From a virus, in IMG/VR virus record IMGVR_UViG_3300017917_000405, positions 30,729-94,728 of that record: DNA of 64,000 nucleotides. One strand, given 5' to 3'. The notes below the pieces were generated by a model. The model was not told the DNA's origin. It was given only the letters and a program-made list of their open reading frames with translations, and searched no databases. This document shows, piece after piece, positions 18,704-27,618 of this stretch. A program made the translations under genes and the position numbers. The first letter of the stretch is position 1. Each line of letters starts with the position of its first letter.

Positions 18704-21208
18704 CTATGCAACAGTTATCCAGTTATCTGCATAAACCTGCACGTTACCTTCAATAATTTGAGGAATATCGTCTTCAGTTATGCTAATAATGTTTTCTCCA
18801 GAGTAAGAGTTTGATATTGCAAGTATTTGATTTGGAGATAATTCTTCTTCTACAATTCCTAAATATTGAATTGATACATTGCTTCCTCCTGTAGAATCTC
18901 CAAAATATATTCTTGGTGACTGTGCTGCTTTTACAATTAGCGGATTATCTAATACGATAGCAATGTGTGTCCAGGTGTCTAGAGGAATATCTATATCTAA
19001 CCAATCAATGCCAGACGAAACGCTGCTAGTTGAATCAAGCACTCCGTTGATATATATGTCAGCAGATGATGGAGGTGTTGTAGACGCTACTGGGGTCCAG
19101 CCAATAATCTTTTTTGATGTATCTGTAGAGTTTCTTTTAATTAACATTGACATGCTTTTAACTCCACGATCCTCATCATTATCAAGTGAGGATACTGAGT
19201 AGTCTATATACCCACCGTTTCCAAAAAACTTTACTCCACTATGGTCTCCAAGATATATAGCACTTATTGTTTCATCTTGTATTGTCATTTTATTATCTGA
19301 TGCAACAATCTGAACATTCTTTAAGTTATCTGATGCAATATATTGAACTGAAGACCCAGATGTAATCATTTTGCCAAATGACATAATTTTAAATTGACCA
19401 ATAATTGGTGGAGTGTATAGACAGTCTTGTGAATCAAAAACTGTAGAAACAATAAACATGTTGTCTGCAATATTTGTTGTGCTGTTTATACTTAAGACAT
19501 TTTCTTTTTCAAGGGACATGGTTTGTGATGCGATTAATGATGTTTCTCCGTAGTGGTTAATCGTTACTTCTGCCTCTGGATTTACAACTTTTGGGTATCC
19601 ATTTTCTACTGTTATTGCACCTATAAACTTTTTATTTAATGAAGATGAGTATGCGTCAAGTGCGAATTGCTCAATTGGCATTATTACATTTAATGTGCCC
19701 TTCTTGTGCATTCGAATATATTGATTATATGTAATAGTAAAGTCTTCATAGAACGTATTAAAAATAGTAGTGCTGTTTGCTGCACCCATTGTTGAGTTAT
19801 ATTTTATGTATGACTTGAATAGAGTAATTCTAGAAAAGTATCCATTGCTAATTGAAAATACATTATCTACTGTTCCAGCAACATCGTCTACTATCTCTCC
19901 GCCAAATGTAATTGTTGAGTCATTTGAAAATATTGTTTTATCTACATTTGTGATGTATGTTCTGTTTCCATTTAAATGAATAACATATCTTTTATTAAGT
20001 TGATCGTATGACATTCCAAATAAGTTTGATGAATCTTCAGTTACTGAGCCAATATTTGTTTCTACATAGTTTACTGTTAGATGAGATAGTGAGTCTTTAT
20101 ACATTCTTACTAAAATATTTGCATTGTCTAAGACAACAGTTATTTTATTTTTTAATGTTTTATATGTTGAAAATAGGACAAACTCGTTTGATGTGTCAAG
20201 TGTAGTAGGAGTAAACGAGAAACCAATTCCAAATGTTTCTGCAAAATACTTTGATGCTTTTCTAATCTTCAAAATATTTGATGAGTTAAATTCAAATCTG
20301 GTGGCTGATGGTGATGGATTAATATATTCGATTAGATCTGAGTTATCAAGTTGGTATCCATATCTTCCATATATAACGTTTTCATATATTGGCTTTGCCT
20401 GAACGTTTTCTGATGGAACTATAAGTTCTAATACCTTGTTGCTTGTATTTCCGCTGAACTTTGTATATGAACCAGACAGGTTATCAAATATTTCTCCAGC
20501 GTAATCATATCCAAGCCCATAAACAATATGTCTTTTTGAATTTACCTCTGTGAGAATATATGGGTATAGAGCAATTGCATCTATTGTAGTTGTACCTAAT
20601 TCATCATTTCCATAAAAATTAAAGTTTGTTGATGATGATGAGTGAGTATATGATGATGGTACGTTTCTGTTTGCCTTTTCATGCCTTATGCCATCTACTA
20701 TAAGGTTAAAGTTTGATTTATAGCATGTAATAACAACATGATGTTGCATATTCCAAGAAGATACTGGTGCGGCAATAAAATAGTCATTATCTATATTTAA
20801 ATAAATATAGTTTTTATAAATATATAACCCAAAAGACTCATCCGATCCAGCATCTAAAACTTTAAATTTTCCAGAAGAATCTGATTGATGTATTTTAATC
20901 CAAAACTCTAAAGACCAGGACTCTCCTATAGTATCTCCAGATAGTGTATTAAGCCTTGGAATAGTAAGTGATGGATTAGATCCATTATCTAAAATGATTG
21001 AAGAGTTTCCTCCACCTAAAACTAGTGGAATTCCAGTATTTATTACTTTCATTCCAGAGTTATATACATACTCTCCGCTATGTTCTCCCGATCCGCTTGT
21101 ATCTAAAAAAGATGAACATGCAACATTCTCTGTAGCACTAGTAAGGTCATCGTCAAGCGTCCATACAGCAACAGGGTAATCTTTTAGTATAAGATCGGAA
21201 TATTTCAT
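18704..21208 (-). CDS. Large LamG/concanavalin-like virion protein
   Basis: 834 residues. The N-terminal region (about 1-230) has a LamG-type signature (PVAVWTLDDD, WSLEFWIKIHQ, HHVVITCYKSNFNLIVDG), and similar laminin-G-like pieces recur near 300-460 (HLTVNYV..., RYVIHLNG) and 690-810 (SMSMLIKRN, DTWTHIAIVLDN). Such beta-sandwich domains bind sugars or stabilise fibres. No signal peptide. Its place upstream of the portal, away from the other fibre genes, is odd; it may be a head decoration or adhesin. Confidence 0.8.
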   Translation of the reverse strand: MKYSDLILKDYPVAVWTLDDDLTSATENVACSSFLDTSGSGEHSGEYVYNSGMKVINTGIPLVLGGGNSSIILDNGSNPSLTIPRLNTLSGDTIGESWSLEFWIKIHQSDSSGKFKVLDAGSDESFGLYIYKNYIYLNIDNDYFIAAPVSSWNMQHHVVITCYKSNFNLIVDGIRHEKANRNVPSSYTHSSSSTNFNFYGNDELGTTTIDAIALYPYILTEVNSKRHIVYGLGYDYAGEIFDNLSGSYTKFSGNTSNKVLELIVPSENVQAKPIYENVIYGRYGYQLDNSDLIEYINPSPSATRFEFNSSNILKIRKASKYFAETFGIGFSFTPTTLDTSNEFVLFSTYKTLKNKITVVLDNANILVRMYKDSLSHLTVNYVETNIGSVTEDSSNLFGMSYDQLNKRYVIHLNGNRTYITNVDKTIFSNDSTITFGGEIVDDVAGTVDNVFSISNGYFSRITLFKSYIKYNSTMGAANSTTIFNTFYEDFTITYNQYIRMHKKGTLNVIMPIEQFALDAYSSSLNKKFIGAITVENGYPKVVNPEAEVTINHYGETSLIASQTMSLEKENVLSINSTTNIADNMFIVSTVFDSQDCLYTPPIIGQFKIMSFGKMITSGSSVQYIASDNLKNVQIVASDNKMTIQDETISAIYLGDHSGVKFFGNGGYIDYSVSSLDNDEDRGVKSMSMLIKRNSTDTSKKIIGWTPVASTTPPSSADIYINGVLDSTSSVSSGIDWLDIDIPLDTWTHIAIVLDNPLIVKAAQSPRIYFGDSTGGSNVSIQYLGIVEEELSPNQILAISNSYSGENIISITEDDIPQIIEGNVQVYADNWITVA

Positions 21209-21235
21209 GAGGCCTCTTATAAATTATAACGCAAT

Positions 21236-23161
21236 TTAGACAGAGACTATATCACAAGATCCAGCAACACATGCAAGATCCTGAGTTCCAGTAGTTGTAT
21301 CTGATTGCTCATAGTATGAAAGCCATACCCAATCAATTGTTTCTGGAGTTCTTGTTATCAATTCGTTATATTCTGACTCTGTAATTTCTTGGTATGGTGC
21401 TTGCTGATATGTGTGATCTGAGTGTGGAAGAAATGAAATTCCAGAGATTTCGTCCATGTGCTTAAACACCCATGCACCAACATCCATCCATTCATCTTCA
21501 CGAACAGATACTGTAATTGAAGGCTTATGTTCTGCCCAATGTCTTTGATACATCAGCCAGAGTTCTAGATGCTTAATTGCGGTAAGGTCTGATCTTGTAA
21601 GCGCATTAGATGGAGCCTTGATTGGAAACGTAAATACTGTTGTGTCCATTGGCTTCATTACATCTGGTTCTGCAATTACTCCCATGTCTTTGAGCATTGT
21701 TGTAATTGGGTCTTTATTGTCTGCTCTAACTGTGCGAGCATAGAATTCGCTATGCCATGGGTGCATACCGCTTGCGCCATTAACAAGTTGTGAGACAGTA
21801 CCGGAAGGCTTTACACAGGTAATGGCAGTAGCCTGGTTAATACCAATTTTTGAAGCCCACGCCTTATTAATTTCAACTGATTTCTCGCGCATTGCTGTCA
21901 GCCATTCGATTAGTTTTTCTTCACCCTCAGATCCATTAAGAACTGGGTGGCTAAGTTGATTTGTTAGAGATACACCAAGCAATCTTTCTTCTTCTGAGTT
22001 CTTTTGCCAAATTTTTCTAAGGTACTTAAAACGAGTAAACGTTGACTGTACAGTTCCAAGAATTGTTGCTGTCTCTACCTTTTCTAGTAGTTCTTCTAAA
22101 GTATCTGTTTCACGAACTACAACCTCTGTAAGATTACAGAATTGGTATGGTCGCAAAATAATTTCACTACATGGGTTAGTTCCAAATTCATGCTCTGGAT
22201 CTCTTCTACCATTTTTCTTTGCAACATTCTTGGCAGCATCTCTAGAAAAAATACCGCGTTCGCCAGACTTTGAATCGTACAAAGCCTTCCACTCTGCCAT
22301 AAAAACTTCCATTGTTGGAGTTTGTTCGTATACTGCTGAGTTGTTTGCTAGAGCACGCTGACCGTTATATTCCCACCAAGAACCAGACTTTGCGGCTGCC
22401 ATATTTCGATCCTCTAGGTCGGACAGAGAAATCATTGCTGAGCGACGTACACCGCCCACAACAACAACTTCTGCAACCTTACACATAATGTCATGTGCTT
22501 CAAGTGGGGTGATCTTACGTCCTGCAGCGTTTCTAATAAGTTCTACTGAAAACTTAAACAGTCTATCCAATGGTTCTGGGCCAGACGCCCTTCCACCAAA
22601 TGTCTTAAGTCTTTCTCCTGCAGGTCGAACCTTGCTCATGTCCCATGTTGGAATTTGACCTTGCCATAGCAACGCCAAAAGTTCCTTAAATGCTCGTGCC
22701 CAGCCAGCCTTTGAGTCCTCTACAATAATTACGGTAGAAGTCTCCTCAAAGTGCTCGTCTACTCGTGGCAACTGATTTACATAACGTGATTCTACTGAAT
22801 ATCCAACACCTGTTCCACACATAAGAATATACATTGCTTCATCAAATGATCTTAGTGAATCAACTGGTAGGTATGAGCAATTAAAAATACAAGTGTTATC
22901 TCTTTCAAGTGCTGGCCCAGCGGTCATCAAAGCACGCATTGAAGGCATTACCTTTGTAGCAATAATATCTTCACGAATCTTTTCAATGACCTTCTTGTTC
23001 ATCTCAAAATTGCTGTGTTCTTTAAGAGCATTAAAGATGTAATCAACGTACCTATCCACAGTTTCATCCCAGTTTTCTCGGCGGTTTTCTTCTTCTATCC
23101 ACCTTGCGTAACGGGTCTTGTGAATTACCTGCTGATAAGCAGAAGGTAGTTGATATGTCAT
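21236..23161 (-). CDS. nrdJ: Class II (adenosylcobalamin-dependent) ribonucleoside-triphosphate reductase
   Basis: 641 residues from the ATG at 23161, chosen because GGAGAG lies six bases upstream; an in-frame start at 23200 has no such site. It converts ribonucleotides to deoxyribonucleotides. Visible landmarks: NCSYLPVDS with an early redox Cys, active-site Cys331 in NPCSE, ITCVKPSGTVS phosphate-binding loop, and the C-terminal CVAGSC (631-636) that re-reduces the active site. Size and lack of an ATP-cone fit the monomeric Lactobacillus-type enzyme. Together with dCMP deaminase and ThyX it supplies dNTPs for phage replication. Confidence 0.95.
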   Translation of the reverse strand: MTYQLPSAYQQVIHKTRYARWIEEENRRENWDETVDRYVDYIFNALKEHSNFEMNKKVIEKIREDIIATKVMPSMRALMTAGPALERDNTCIFNCSYLPVDSLRSFDEAMYILMCGTGVGYSVESRYVNQLPRVDEHFEETSTVIIVEDSKAGWARAFKELLALLWQGQIPTWDMSKVRPAGERLKTFGGRASGPEPLDRLFKFSVELIRNAAGRKITPLEAHDIMCKVAEVVVVGGVRRSAMISLSDLEDRNMAAAKSGSWWEYNGQRALANNSAVYEQTPTMEVFMAEWKALYDSKSGERGIFSRDAAKNVAKKNGRRDPEHEFGTNPCSEIILRPYQFCNLTEVVVRETDTLEELLEKVETATILGTVQSTFTRFKYLRKIWQKNSEEERLLGVSLTNQLSHPVLNGSEGEEKLIEWLTAMREKSVEINKAWASKIGINQATAITCVKPSGTVSQLVNGASGMHPWHSEFYARTVRADNKDPITTMLKDMGVIAEPDVMKPMDTTVFTFPIKAPSNALTRSDLTAIKHLELWLMYQRHWAEHKPSITVSVREDEWMDVGAWVFKHMDEISGISFLPHSDHTYQQAPYQEITESEYNELITRTPETIDWVWLSYYEQSDTTTGTQDLACVAGSCDIVSV

Positions 23162-23253
23162 ATAAATCTCTCCATAAATTTTATTTTTTATATCTGCCAT
23201 CAGCAGCGTATTTCTCTATTCTACGGCATGATCTATTTAGGAACAAGTTAGTC

Positions 23254-23570
23254 AGAGAGTGATAAACTTAACAACATGATAACGATACAAGAATTACATA
23301 AATATTATAAATTAGCAGATCAAGGATTAGTTAAAAAGTTTAATTGTCCATCAGATCATGATCATCCTGATCTTATTCCATCAGTAGATGAAAACGATAA
23401 TCCTATACTTTACTGTTTAGGATGTTCGTCAAGAATTACTTTAGGTGAAAACCTATCTTCTATTATTAAATATTTATTATATTAAATAAATATATTATAT
23501 ATATTTATAATATTTATATTTTTTATATATATAAAAGAAAGTGTAGCAGACGTTTTTATGATCACTCTCT
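23254..23570. repeat. Inverted repeat AGAGAGTGAT flanking the zinc-ribbon gene
   Basis: AGAGAGTGAT (23254-23263) immediately precedes the -10-like box of the zinc-ribbon gene and its exact reverse complement occurs at 23561-23570, beyond a very AT-rich stretch (about 23460-23535). A nearby palindrome AACAACTTGTTGTT lies at 23574-23587. Likely operator pair; function not established. Confidence 0.5.
23276..23485 (+). CDS. Small zinc-ribbon-like protein
   Basis: 69 residues. A Cys/His pattern (FNCPSDHDH ... LYCLGCSS) suggests one zinc site, like the zinc ribbons found in primases and gene regulators. It is the only plus-strand gene between minus-strand RNR and glycosyltransferase genes. A TAAACT -10-like box ends eight bases before the ATG, so the message may be leaderless. 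Exact function unknown. Confidence 0.65.
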   Translation: MITIQELHKYYKLADQGLVKKFNCPSDHDHPDLIPSVDENDNPILYCLGCSSRITLGENLSSIIKYLLY

Positions 23571-23588
23571 AAAAACAACTTGTTGTTA

Positions 23589-24557
23589 CTAATTTGTTAT
23601 CTGATCGTAACGTTCAAGAAATTCTTTTTTCACTAGACTGAAGTGATCTCCAACTTTCTTTTTCCAATTCCATTGATTATGAACTTCTGATGCTCTATCA
23701 TAATAAACATCACACACATCTTGAGGACTATTATCAACAAAATTTTTCATTTTATTAACAACATCTTCATAGTCTGGCCTATACATCTTTCCAGGATGAA
23801 TGTCTTGCCACAGAGAATAGTCTAAGTAACTATTGATTCTATGCTCTGGTAGTAAAAAGTTTGAATAATCCATCCACTTAGTGGTTGATATAACAGGCAT
23901 CCCAGTAGCAAGAGCCTGTAGTGGAAGCAGACCAAACCCCTCGCCCCATGTTGGATAAATAAAACAATGAGCATTAGACATTAGTTTAGACATTTCTGGA
24001 TACATTAAATTTTCTGTAACAACTTTTACGTTTGGCTCGTTGTATGGAATAGCAGATCCACCATATGCCTTAATAATAAGTTCTACGTTTTTATTTCCAG
24101 CAAAGTTTTCCATAAATGCATTAAACGTGTCGTATAGATTTTTGCGATATGCAGGTGCTCCAAAATGAATAAATGTTATTTTGTCATCTACAGTTCTCTT
24201 TGCTGGTTGCCATACATCGTCTATTCCATGACCAAATACCTTAATTGGACCACTAAAATATTCTGTAAATACATCTTTACAAAATTGATTTGGAACCCAT
24301 AGTTCATCTATTTGTTCTAAATACTCATCCCACTTTGGCTTTAGCGACGTTGACTCCCAAGCGGTATATCCAATCTTGTAAGAGCGTTCTCCATAAAATT
24401 TATAAAACTGTGGATGAGCAAACGTTATTTCAATATCTGCTTTTCTATCTCTTACAACGGTATAGTCAAGTTTTGGTAGGGTGCTTAGAATTTTAAATGT
24501 TGCGTGTCCGTACCCAGTCATAACTGCTGAATCACAGTTATTCATGCTTATTTTCAT
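23589..24557 (-). CDS. Glycosyltransferase, GT4-like
   Basis: About 322 residues. It has the GT-B C-terminal signature: ITFIHFGAPAYRKNLYDTFNAF, then VTENLMYPEMSKLMSNAHCFIYPTWGEGFGLLPLQALATG (EGFGLxxxQALATG nucleotide-sugar site). The N-terminal half is short. I prefer the ATG at 24557; a TTG three codons upstream is also possible. A soluble enzyme adding sugar to an unknown acceptor (virion protein, DNA base or cell-surface glycan). Two more glycosyltransferase genes occur near 50 kb. Confidence 0.88.
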   Translation of the reverse strand: MKISMNNCDSAVMTGYGHATFKILSTLPKLDYTVVRDRKADIEITFAHPQFYKFYGERSYKIGYTAWESTSLKPKWDEYLEQIDELWVPNQFCKDVFTEYFSGPIKVFGHGIDDVWQPAKRTVDDKITFIHFGAPAYRKNLYDTFNAFMENFAGNKNVELIIKAYGGSAIPYNEPNVKVVTENLMYPEMSKLMSNAHCFIYPTWGEGFGLLPLQALATGMPVISTTKWMDYSNFLLPEHRINSYLDYSLWQDIHPGKMYRPDYEDVVNKMKNFVDNSPQDVCDVYYDRASEVHNQWNWKKKVGDHFSLVKKEFLERYDQITN

Positions 24558-24588
24558 GTTGTCCAATCTTTCTCACTATTCTACCTTA

Positions 24589-24620
24589 GAAATGAAAAAA
24601 GCCCCACATTATAGTGGGGC
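24589..24620 (-). terminator. Rho-independent terminator after holin-like gene
   Basis: GCCCCAC / GTGGGGC stem with a six-base loop, followed on the minus strand by TTTTTTCATTTC. Placed 15 bases after the stop of the holin-like gene and before the glycosyltransferase gene, it ends the lysis transcript. Confidence 0.9.
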
Positions 24621-24635
24621 AATTTTCAATAAGCA

Positions 24636-24857
24636 CTATGACTGCTTCTTTGATCCCTTTCCCCAACGATTATCAGATGGGTCAAGCGCTGTGATGATTA
24701 GTGGTAGTACAGAAGCAAGACCAGCAGCAAGCCAAGTCCTAAGTTCTGTAATATCTACTGAAAATACATCAGCGCCGTCTGCAAGGAATAGTCCAAGTAC
24801 AACTGAAATGAACACCTTGACATAGGACTTTACGATTTCTAGAATCTTGTTATCCAA
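24636..24857 (-). CDS. Holin-like small membrane protein
   Basis: 73 residues from a TTG start at 24857, chosen because GAAGGAGG lies six bases upstream. Longer in-frame extensions read through non-coding divergent promoter DNA. It has a membrane segment VKVFISVVLGLFLADGA, a second hydrophobic stretch LAAGLASVLPLIITAL and a basic tail (WGKGSKKQS), a typical two-segment holin arrangement. It is divergent from a secreted hydrolase gene, forming a lysis locus. Confidence 0.75.
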   Translation of the reverse strand: MDNKILEIVKSYVKVFISVVLGLFLADGADVFSVDITELRTWLAAGLASVLPLIITALDPSDNRWGKGSKKQS

Positions 24858-24878
24858 GGTAAACCTCCTTCTGGAGAA

Positions 24879-24919
24879 ATTATACCCACATTGACTTCTG
24901 CGAATATCCATGATAAGGT
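24879..24919. promoter_or_regulatory. Divergent promoters of the lysis locus
   Basis: On the plus strand TTGACT (24891-24896), a 17-base spacer and TAAGGT (24914-24919) precede the hydrolase gene. On the minus strand a TATAAT hexamer (24884 to 24879) precedes the holin-like gene, with no good -35. The two nearly overlap, so they may compete. Confidence 0.7.
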
Positions 24920-24947
24920 AGATAAGTTGCCGCCGCAAGGAGGAAAC

Positions 24948-25544
24948 ATGACGAAAACGAAACTGGTAGGAGGAATTATGGCAATGGGATTTGTTGCAGG
25001 TGCTGTAATGGGAGTTGCTGCTCCCAATTCCTCTCAACAGGCTTATGCTAAGTCTGTACCAACTGCGACGGATGGGCTAACAGAGCCTACCGCCACAAAT
25101 GTAGGACTTGTTCCTGCACAACAGGAGGCTACTGTAAAACGCCTACCAACTCTGCTGAGAGTTAATTCAGCAGATGACGAAAGAGGATTTGAAAAGAGTG
25201 CATATAAGGGGAAGTATTTTCACCGCGCCGATGAAACTCTACGTCGTTGCATTATCACAAGAGAGAGCCATGCGACCTATATGTTAAATGGCGGAGGGGC
25301 TTATCAATTCATGAGTTATGATAGATGGCCTATCTCACTTTCTTGGATGTTAAAGAAAGAAATACGCAAGCACTATGGAAAACGGCTTGCAAATAAGATG
25401 CAGAAAATACTTTCTCATCATGAAGTAAACGAATGGTCCCGTTATTGGCAGGACGCAGCATTCTATACGGTTCTTAATTACAAGGGCCGTCATTCTGGAA
25501 TCAAGCATTGGACTGCGACTGTTCCAGGGACAGACTGCTTTTAA
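24948..25544 (+). CDS. Secreted lysozyme/transglycosylase-like cell wall hydrolase
   Basis: 198 residues, starting at an ATG after AAGGAGG. Residues 1-34 are a signal peptide (MTKTK, hydrophobic GGIMAMGFVAGAVMGVA, AYA-K cleavage-like site). The C-terminal domain (about 97-198) looks like Rpf/lysozyme-fold transglycosylases: RRCIITRES with candidate catalytic Glu106, GGGAYQFMSYDRW, and a late AAFYTVLNY; Cys101 and Cys197 could form a disulfide. It would cut peptidoglycan from outside the membrane, independent of holin. Actinobacterial Rpf proteins have the same layout. Confidence 0.8.
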   Translation: MTKTKLVGGIMAMGFVAGAVMGVAAPNSSQQAYAKSVPTATDGLTEPTATNVGLVPAQQEATVKRLPTLLRVNSADDERGFEKSAYKGKYFHRADETLRRCIITRESHATYMLNGGGAYQFMSYDRWPISLSWMLKKEIRKHYGKRLANKMQKILSHHEVNEWSRYWQDAAFYTVLNYKGRHSGIKHWTATVPGTDCF

Positions 25545-25553
25545 GTAGTACAA

Positions 25554-25604
25554 TGGTGGGGGTGGTATACCCAATTTATTAGGTGGCAACAACTACCCCC
25601 ACCA
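25554..25604 (+). terminator. Long GC-rich inverted repeat after hydrolase gene
   Basis: TGGTGGGGGT and ACCCCCACCA form a 10-bp stem around a 31-base loop that itself contains GGTATACC. It could terminate the hydrolase transcript and/or control ThyX, whose start lies 20 bases later. No clear T-tract follows. Confidence 0.5.
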
Positions 25605-25623
25605 CACTTATACTAGGAGAATT

Positions 25624-26307
25624 GTGAAAAAGGTTTTAGACCATGGATATGTTCGTCTTGTAAATAACATGGGCAGCGACTTGGACGTAGTAAATGCTGC
25701 TAGGGTTTCGTTTGATAAAGAAGTCGCAAAATTAGAAAACAAAGATGAAAGGCTCATTGAGTTTCTTGTACAACACAAGCATGATTCATGTCTACGACAT
25801 TGTGTAATGACTTTTGAAGTATATGCACCACTTATGGTCGCTAGACAATGGTATAAGCACGTTGTGGCTGCAAGCGCCCTTGACGACCAACTAGGATGGA
25901 ATGAATCTTCTCGTAGATATATTACTGAAAATGAAGAATTCTATGTGCCAGAAGCCTGGAGAAGCGTCCCCGAAAATAGAAAACAAGGCTCTGGAGATAA
26001 CCTAGACTTAAAGACCTCACAAGTACTTTCTGGAGCGTTAGCGCAGCATATAGATACCGCATACACACTTTACAAAAACGCGCTAGAAGTTGGTGTCGCA
26101 CCAGAACAAGCGCGATTGTTTTTGCCAGCATATGCGATGTATGTGCGCTGGCGTTGGACTGCATCCTTAAATGCTGTATTGCACTTTATTGCGTTACGCA
26201 ACGCGACGGAGGCACAGGCAGAGATCCAAGAATACTCCAAAGCCATAGAAACCATTACATACGACTATTATCCAATTACAAGCAAGTATTGGAATAAATA
26301 CCGATGA
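25624..26307 (+). CDS. thyX: FAD-dependent thymidylate synthase
   Basis: 227 residues with a GTG start preceded by AGGAG; a TATACT -10-like box lies at 25609-25614. It makes dTMP from dUMP using folate, FAD and NADPH. The signature is altered: RQWYKHVVAAS, about nine extra residues, then NESSRRY (93-99), instead of RHRx7S with NExSxRY; similar insertions occur in other phage ThyX proteins. The C-terminal YAMYVRWRWTASLNAVLHFIALR is conserved. It overlaps the next gene by four bases and completes the RNR/dCMP deaminase pathway. Confidence 0.95.
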   Translation: MKKVLDHGYVRLVNNMGSDLDVVNAARVSFDKEVAKLENKDERLIEFLVQHKHDSCLRHCVMTFEVYAPLMVARQWYKHVVAASALDDQLGWNESSRRYITENEEFYVPEAWRSVPENRKQGSGDNLDLKTSQVLSGALAQHIDTAYTLYKNALEVGVAPEQARLFLPAYAMYVRWRWTASLNAVLHFIALRNATEAQAEIQEYSKAIETITYDYYPITSKYWNKYR

Positions 26308-26915
26308 GATATGAACACATTGCTGATCCACCGCTACTCATCGTGCATGACACCTTCACAGATGAAGAACTACGTCGCGTGTGGAAAGAACTAGACTTTC
26401 TTACAGAAGAAGACTATATGCTTCCACCAGAAAGAACTGGAACTGCTACAAATGAGGACGGAAGCCCCAGGAAAAATAACGCAGCAAGGTTTATAGACCC
26501 ATTCTATGCAGAAGGACTATATTCTCCAGTATGTTTATATACTGAAAAACTTATTGGATCTGATGTTCTAGAGCAATTAGAAAAGGTAAGCCCAACAAAC
26601 AAGTTTTTCTCAAAAATTAATCATAGGTCAGTACTGATAAGTTACTATCAGAATTCTGGATACTACCATCCACATGAAGATTCATGTTTTTATACAATAA
26701 CTACTTATCTATTCAAAGAGCCTAAAAGGTTTACTGGAGGAGATATTTCCATAGAATTTCGGGGCGCGAAAATAGAGATCCACATACACAACAATATGTC
26801 TATAATATTCCCATCCTTCTATCTACACGAAGTGTCTGAAATTAGGATGGAAGACAGACCATTCTCAGGTAATGGTAGATATTGTATTTCTCAATTTTTA
26901 GGAAGTAAGTCATGA
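26304..26915 (+). CDS. 2-oxoglutarate/Fe(II)-dependent oxygenase
   Basis: 203 residues. The facial triad and 2OG-binding residue of the prolyl-4-hydroxylase-like family are visible: His124-x-Asp126 in HPHEDS, distal His175 in YLHEVSEI, and Arg192 in GRYCISQF. GGDISIEF and SIIFPSFYLHEV are core double-stranded beta-helix strands. The substrate is unknown; candidates are a phage protein residue, a nucleotide base or a sugar. It is translationally coupled to thyX, which hints at a nucleotide-related role, but this is inference. Confidence 0.88.
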   Translation: MRYEHIADPPLLIVHDTFTDEELRRVWKELDFLTEEDYMLPPERTGTATNEDGSPRKNNAARFIDPFYAEGLYSPVCLYTEKLIGSDVLEQLEKVSPTNKFFSKINHRSVLISYYQNSGYYHPHEDSCFYTITTYLFKEPKRFTGGDISIEFRGAKIEIHIHNNMSIIFPSFYLHEVSEIRMEDRPFSGNGRYCISQFLGSKS

Positions 26916-27097
26916 CCGAAGATACCGATCTTATTCTTTATATTATGCTAGGACGCATATATGATGTATTGATGATTATTGCTGATGAAATGGGAAGAGG
27001 TCAAGATGTACTTGAATTGCGTCAATTGCATGAGTCAGGAGAACTTATCTGTCCCCCGCCGTCTTTAAAACCTAGTCCTGATCCAAATGCCAATTAA
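26912..27097 (+). CDS. Small protein coupled to the oxygenase gene
   Basis: 61 residues, ATGA overlap with the oxygenase stop. Mostly helical and hydrophobic at first (LILYIMLGRIYDVLMIIADEM), ending in a Pro-rich tail. It overlaps the 3' end of the convergent membrane gene. No family recognised. Confidence 0.6.
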   Translation: MTEDTDLILYIMLGRIYDVLMIIADEMGRGQDVLELRQLHESGELICPPPSLKPSPDPNAN

Positions 27098-27374
27098 TAT
27101 GATCGTCTACTTTATTACGAATATCTTTAATATCTGATGATGCTTCTGCTATATCCTTAGCAAATTGTGATTGATTGTATTCAAGACGATTAATAGCATC
27201 TCTCATTGACCCACCGCCATTTGGATGTAGTTCTTTTTTGATATCGCAAAGTTCTTCTTTTACGTCTTTGAGTAACCATTTAGAAATAATAGTAACTACA
27301 GCAACAATTGCTATAACTGCACCCGCCATCTGGCCTAAAAATATAATTAAATCGTCAACTTGCGGAGTGTCCAT
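27072..27374 (-). CDS. Membrane-anchored coiled-coil protein (DUF2746/holin-like)
   Basis: 100 residues from the ATG at 27374 (AGGAA nine bases upstream). A single transmembrane segment (residues about 8-31, ending VVTIISKW) is followed by a cytoplasmic-type coiled coil (ELCDIKKELHPNGGG...SDIKDIRNKVDDHI). Proteins of this layout are found beside lysis genes in actinophages and are often called second holins. Convergent with the ThyX operon. Confidence 0.7.
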   Translation of the reverse strand: MDTPQVDDLIIFLGQMAGAVIAIVAVVTIISKWLLKDVKEELCDIKKELHPNGGGSMRDAINRLEYNQSQFAKDIAEASSDIKDIRNKVDDHINWHLDQD

Positions 27375-27447
27375 ACATTCATAGTTCCTATTTAGTTTTT
27401 TACAGGCCAGCCTGTAAATTAATTTTATCACGAAAAGATTACGATGA

Positions 27448-27453
27448 TATACT
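27448..27453 (+). promoter_or_regulatory. -10 box for leaderless gene
   Basis: TATACT whose last base is seven positions before the ATG at 27460. A -35 element is not obvious. The spacing matches the other leaderless candidates at 31761, 32856, 38383 and 45956. Confidence 0.5.
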
Positions 27454-27459
27454 TTGCAT

Positions 27460-27612
27460 ATGGAAACAACAGTAACTTGTAAACTATGTGGAACAGAACT
27501 TAACATTACACTAGGTACATCAGAATCAATGAATATAGATGGAACAATGATTACAACAATTATTAGTGCAATGGGTTCAGCAATTCACGATTGCCCCGCG
27601 CTTTCTGCGTAA
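27460..27612 (+). CDS. Small Cys-containing protein, likely leaderless
   Basis: 50 residues: METTVTCKLCGTELNI then a Thr/Ile-rich stretch and a C-terminal HDC. The CxxC plus HxC could bind zinc. TATACT at 27448-27453 ends six bases before the ATG, so transcription would start at or next to the A of the start codon. No ribosome binding site is visible. Confidence 0.6.
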   Translation: METTVTCKLCGTELNITLGTSESMNIDGTMITTIISAMGSAIHDCPALSA

Positions 27613-27618
27613 CATTTT

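Noticed and set aside
21236-27374. Prophage integration module or attachment site
   Set aside because: No integrase, excisionase or phage repressor could be recognised, and no tRNA-derived direct repeat was found.
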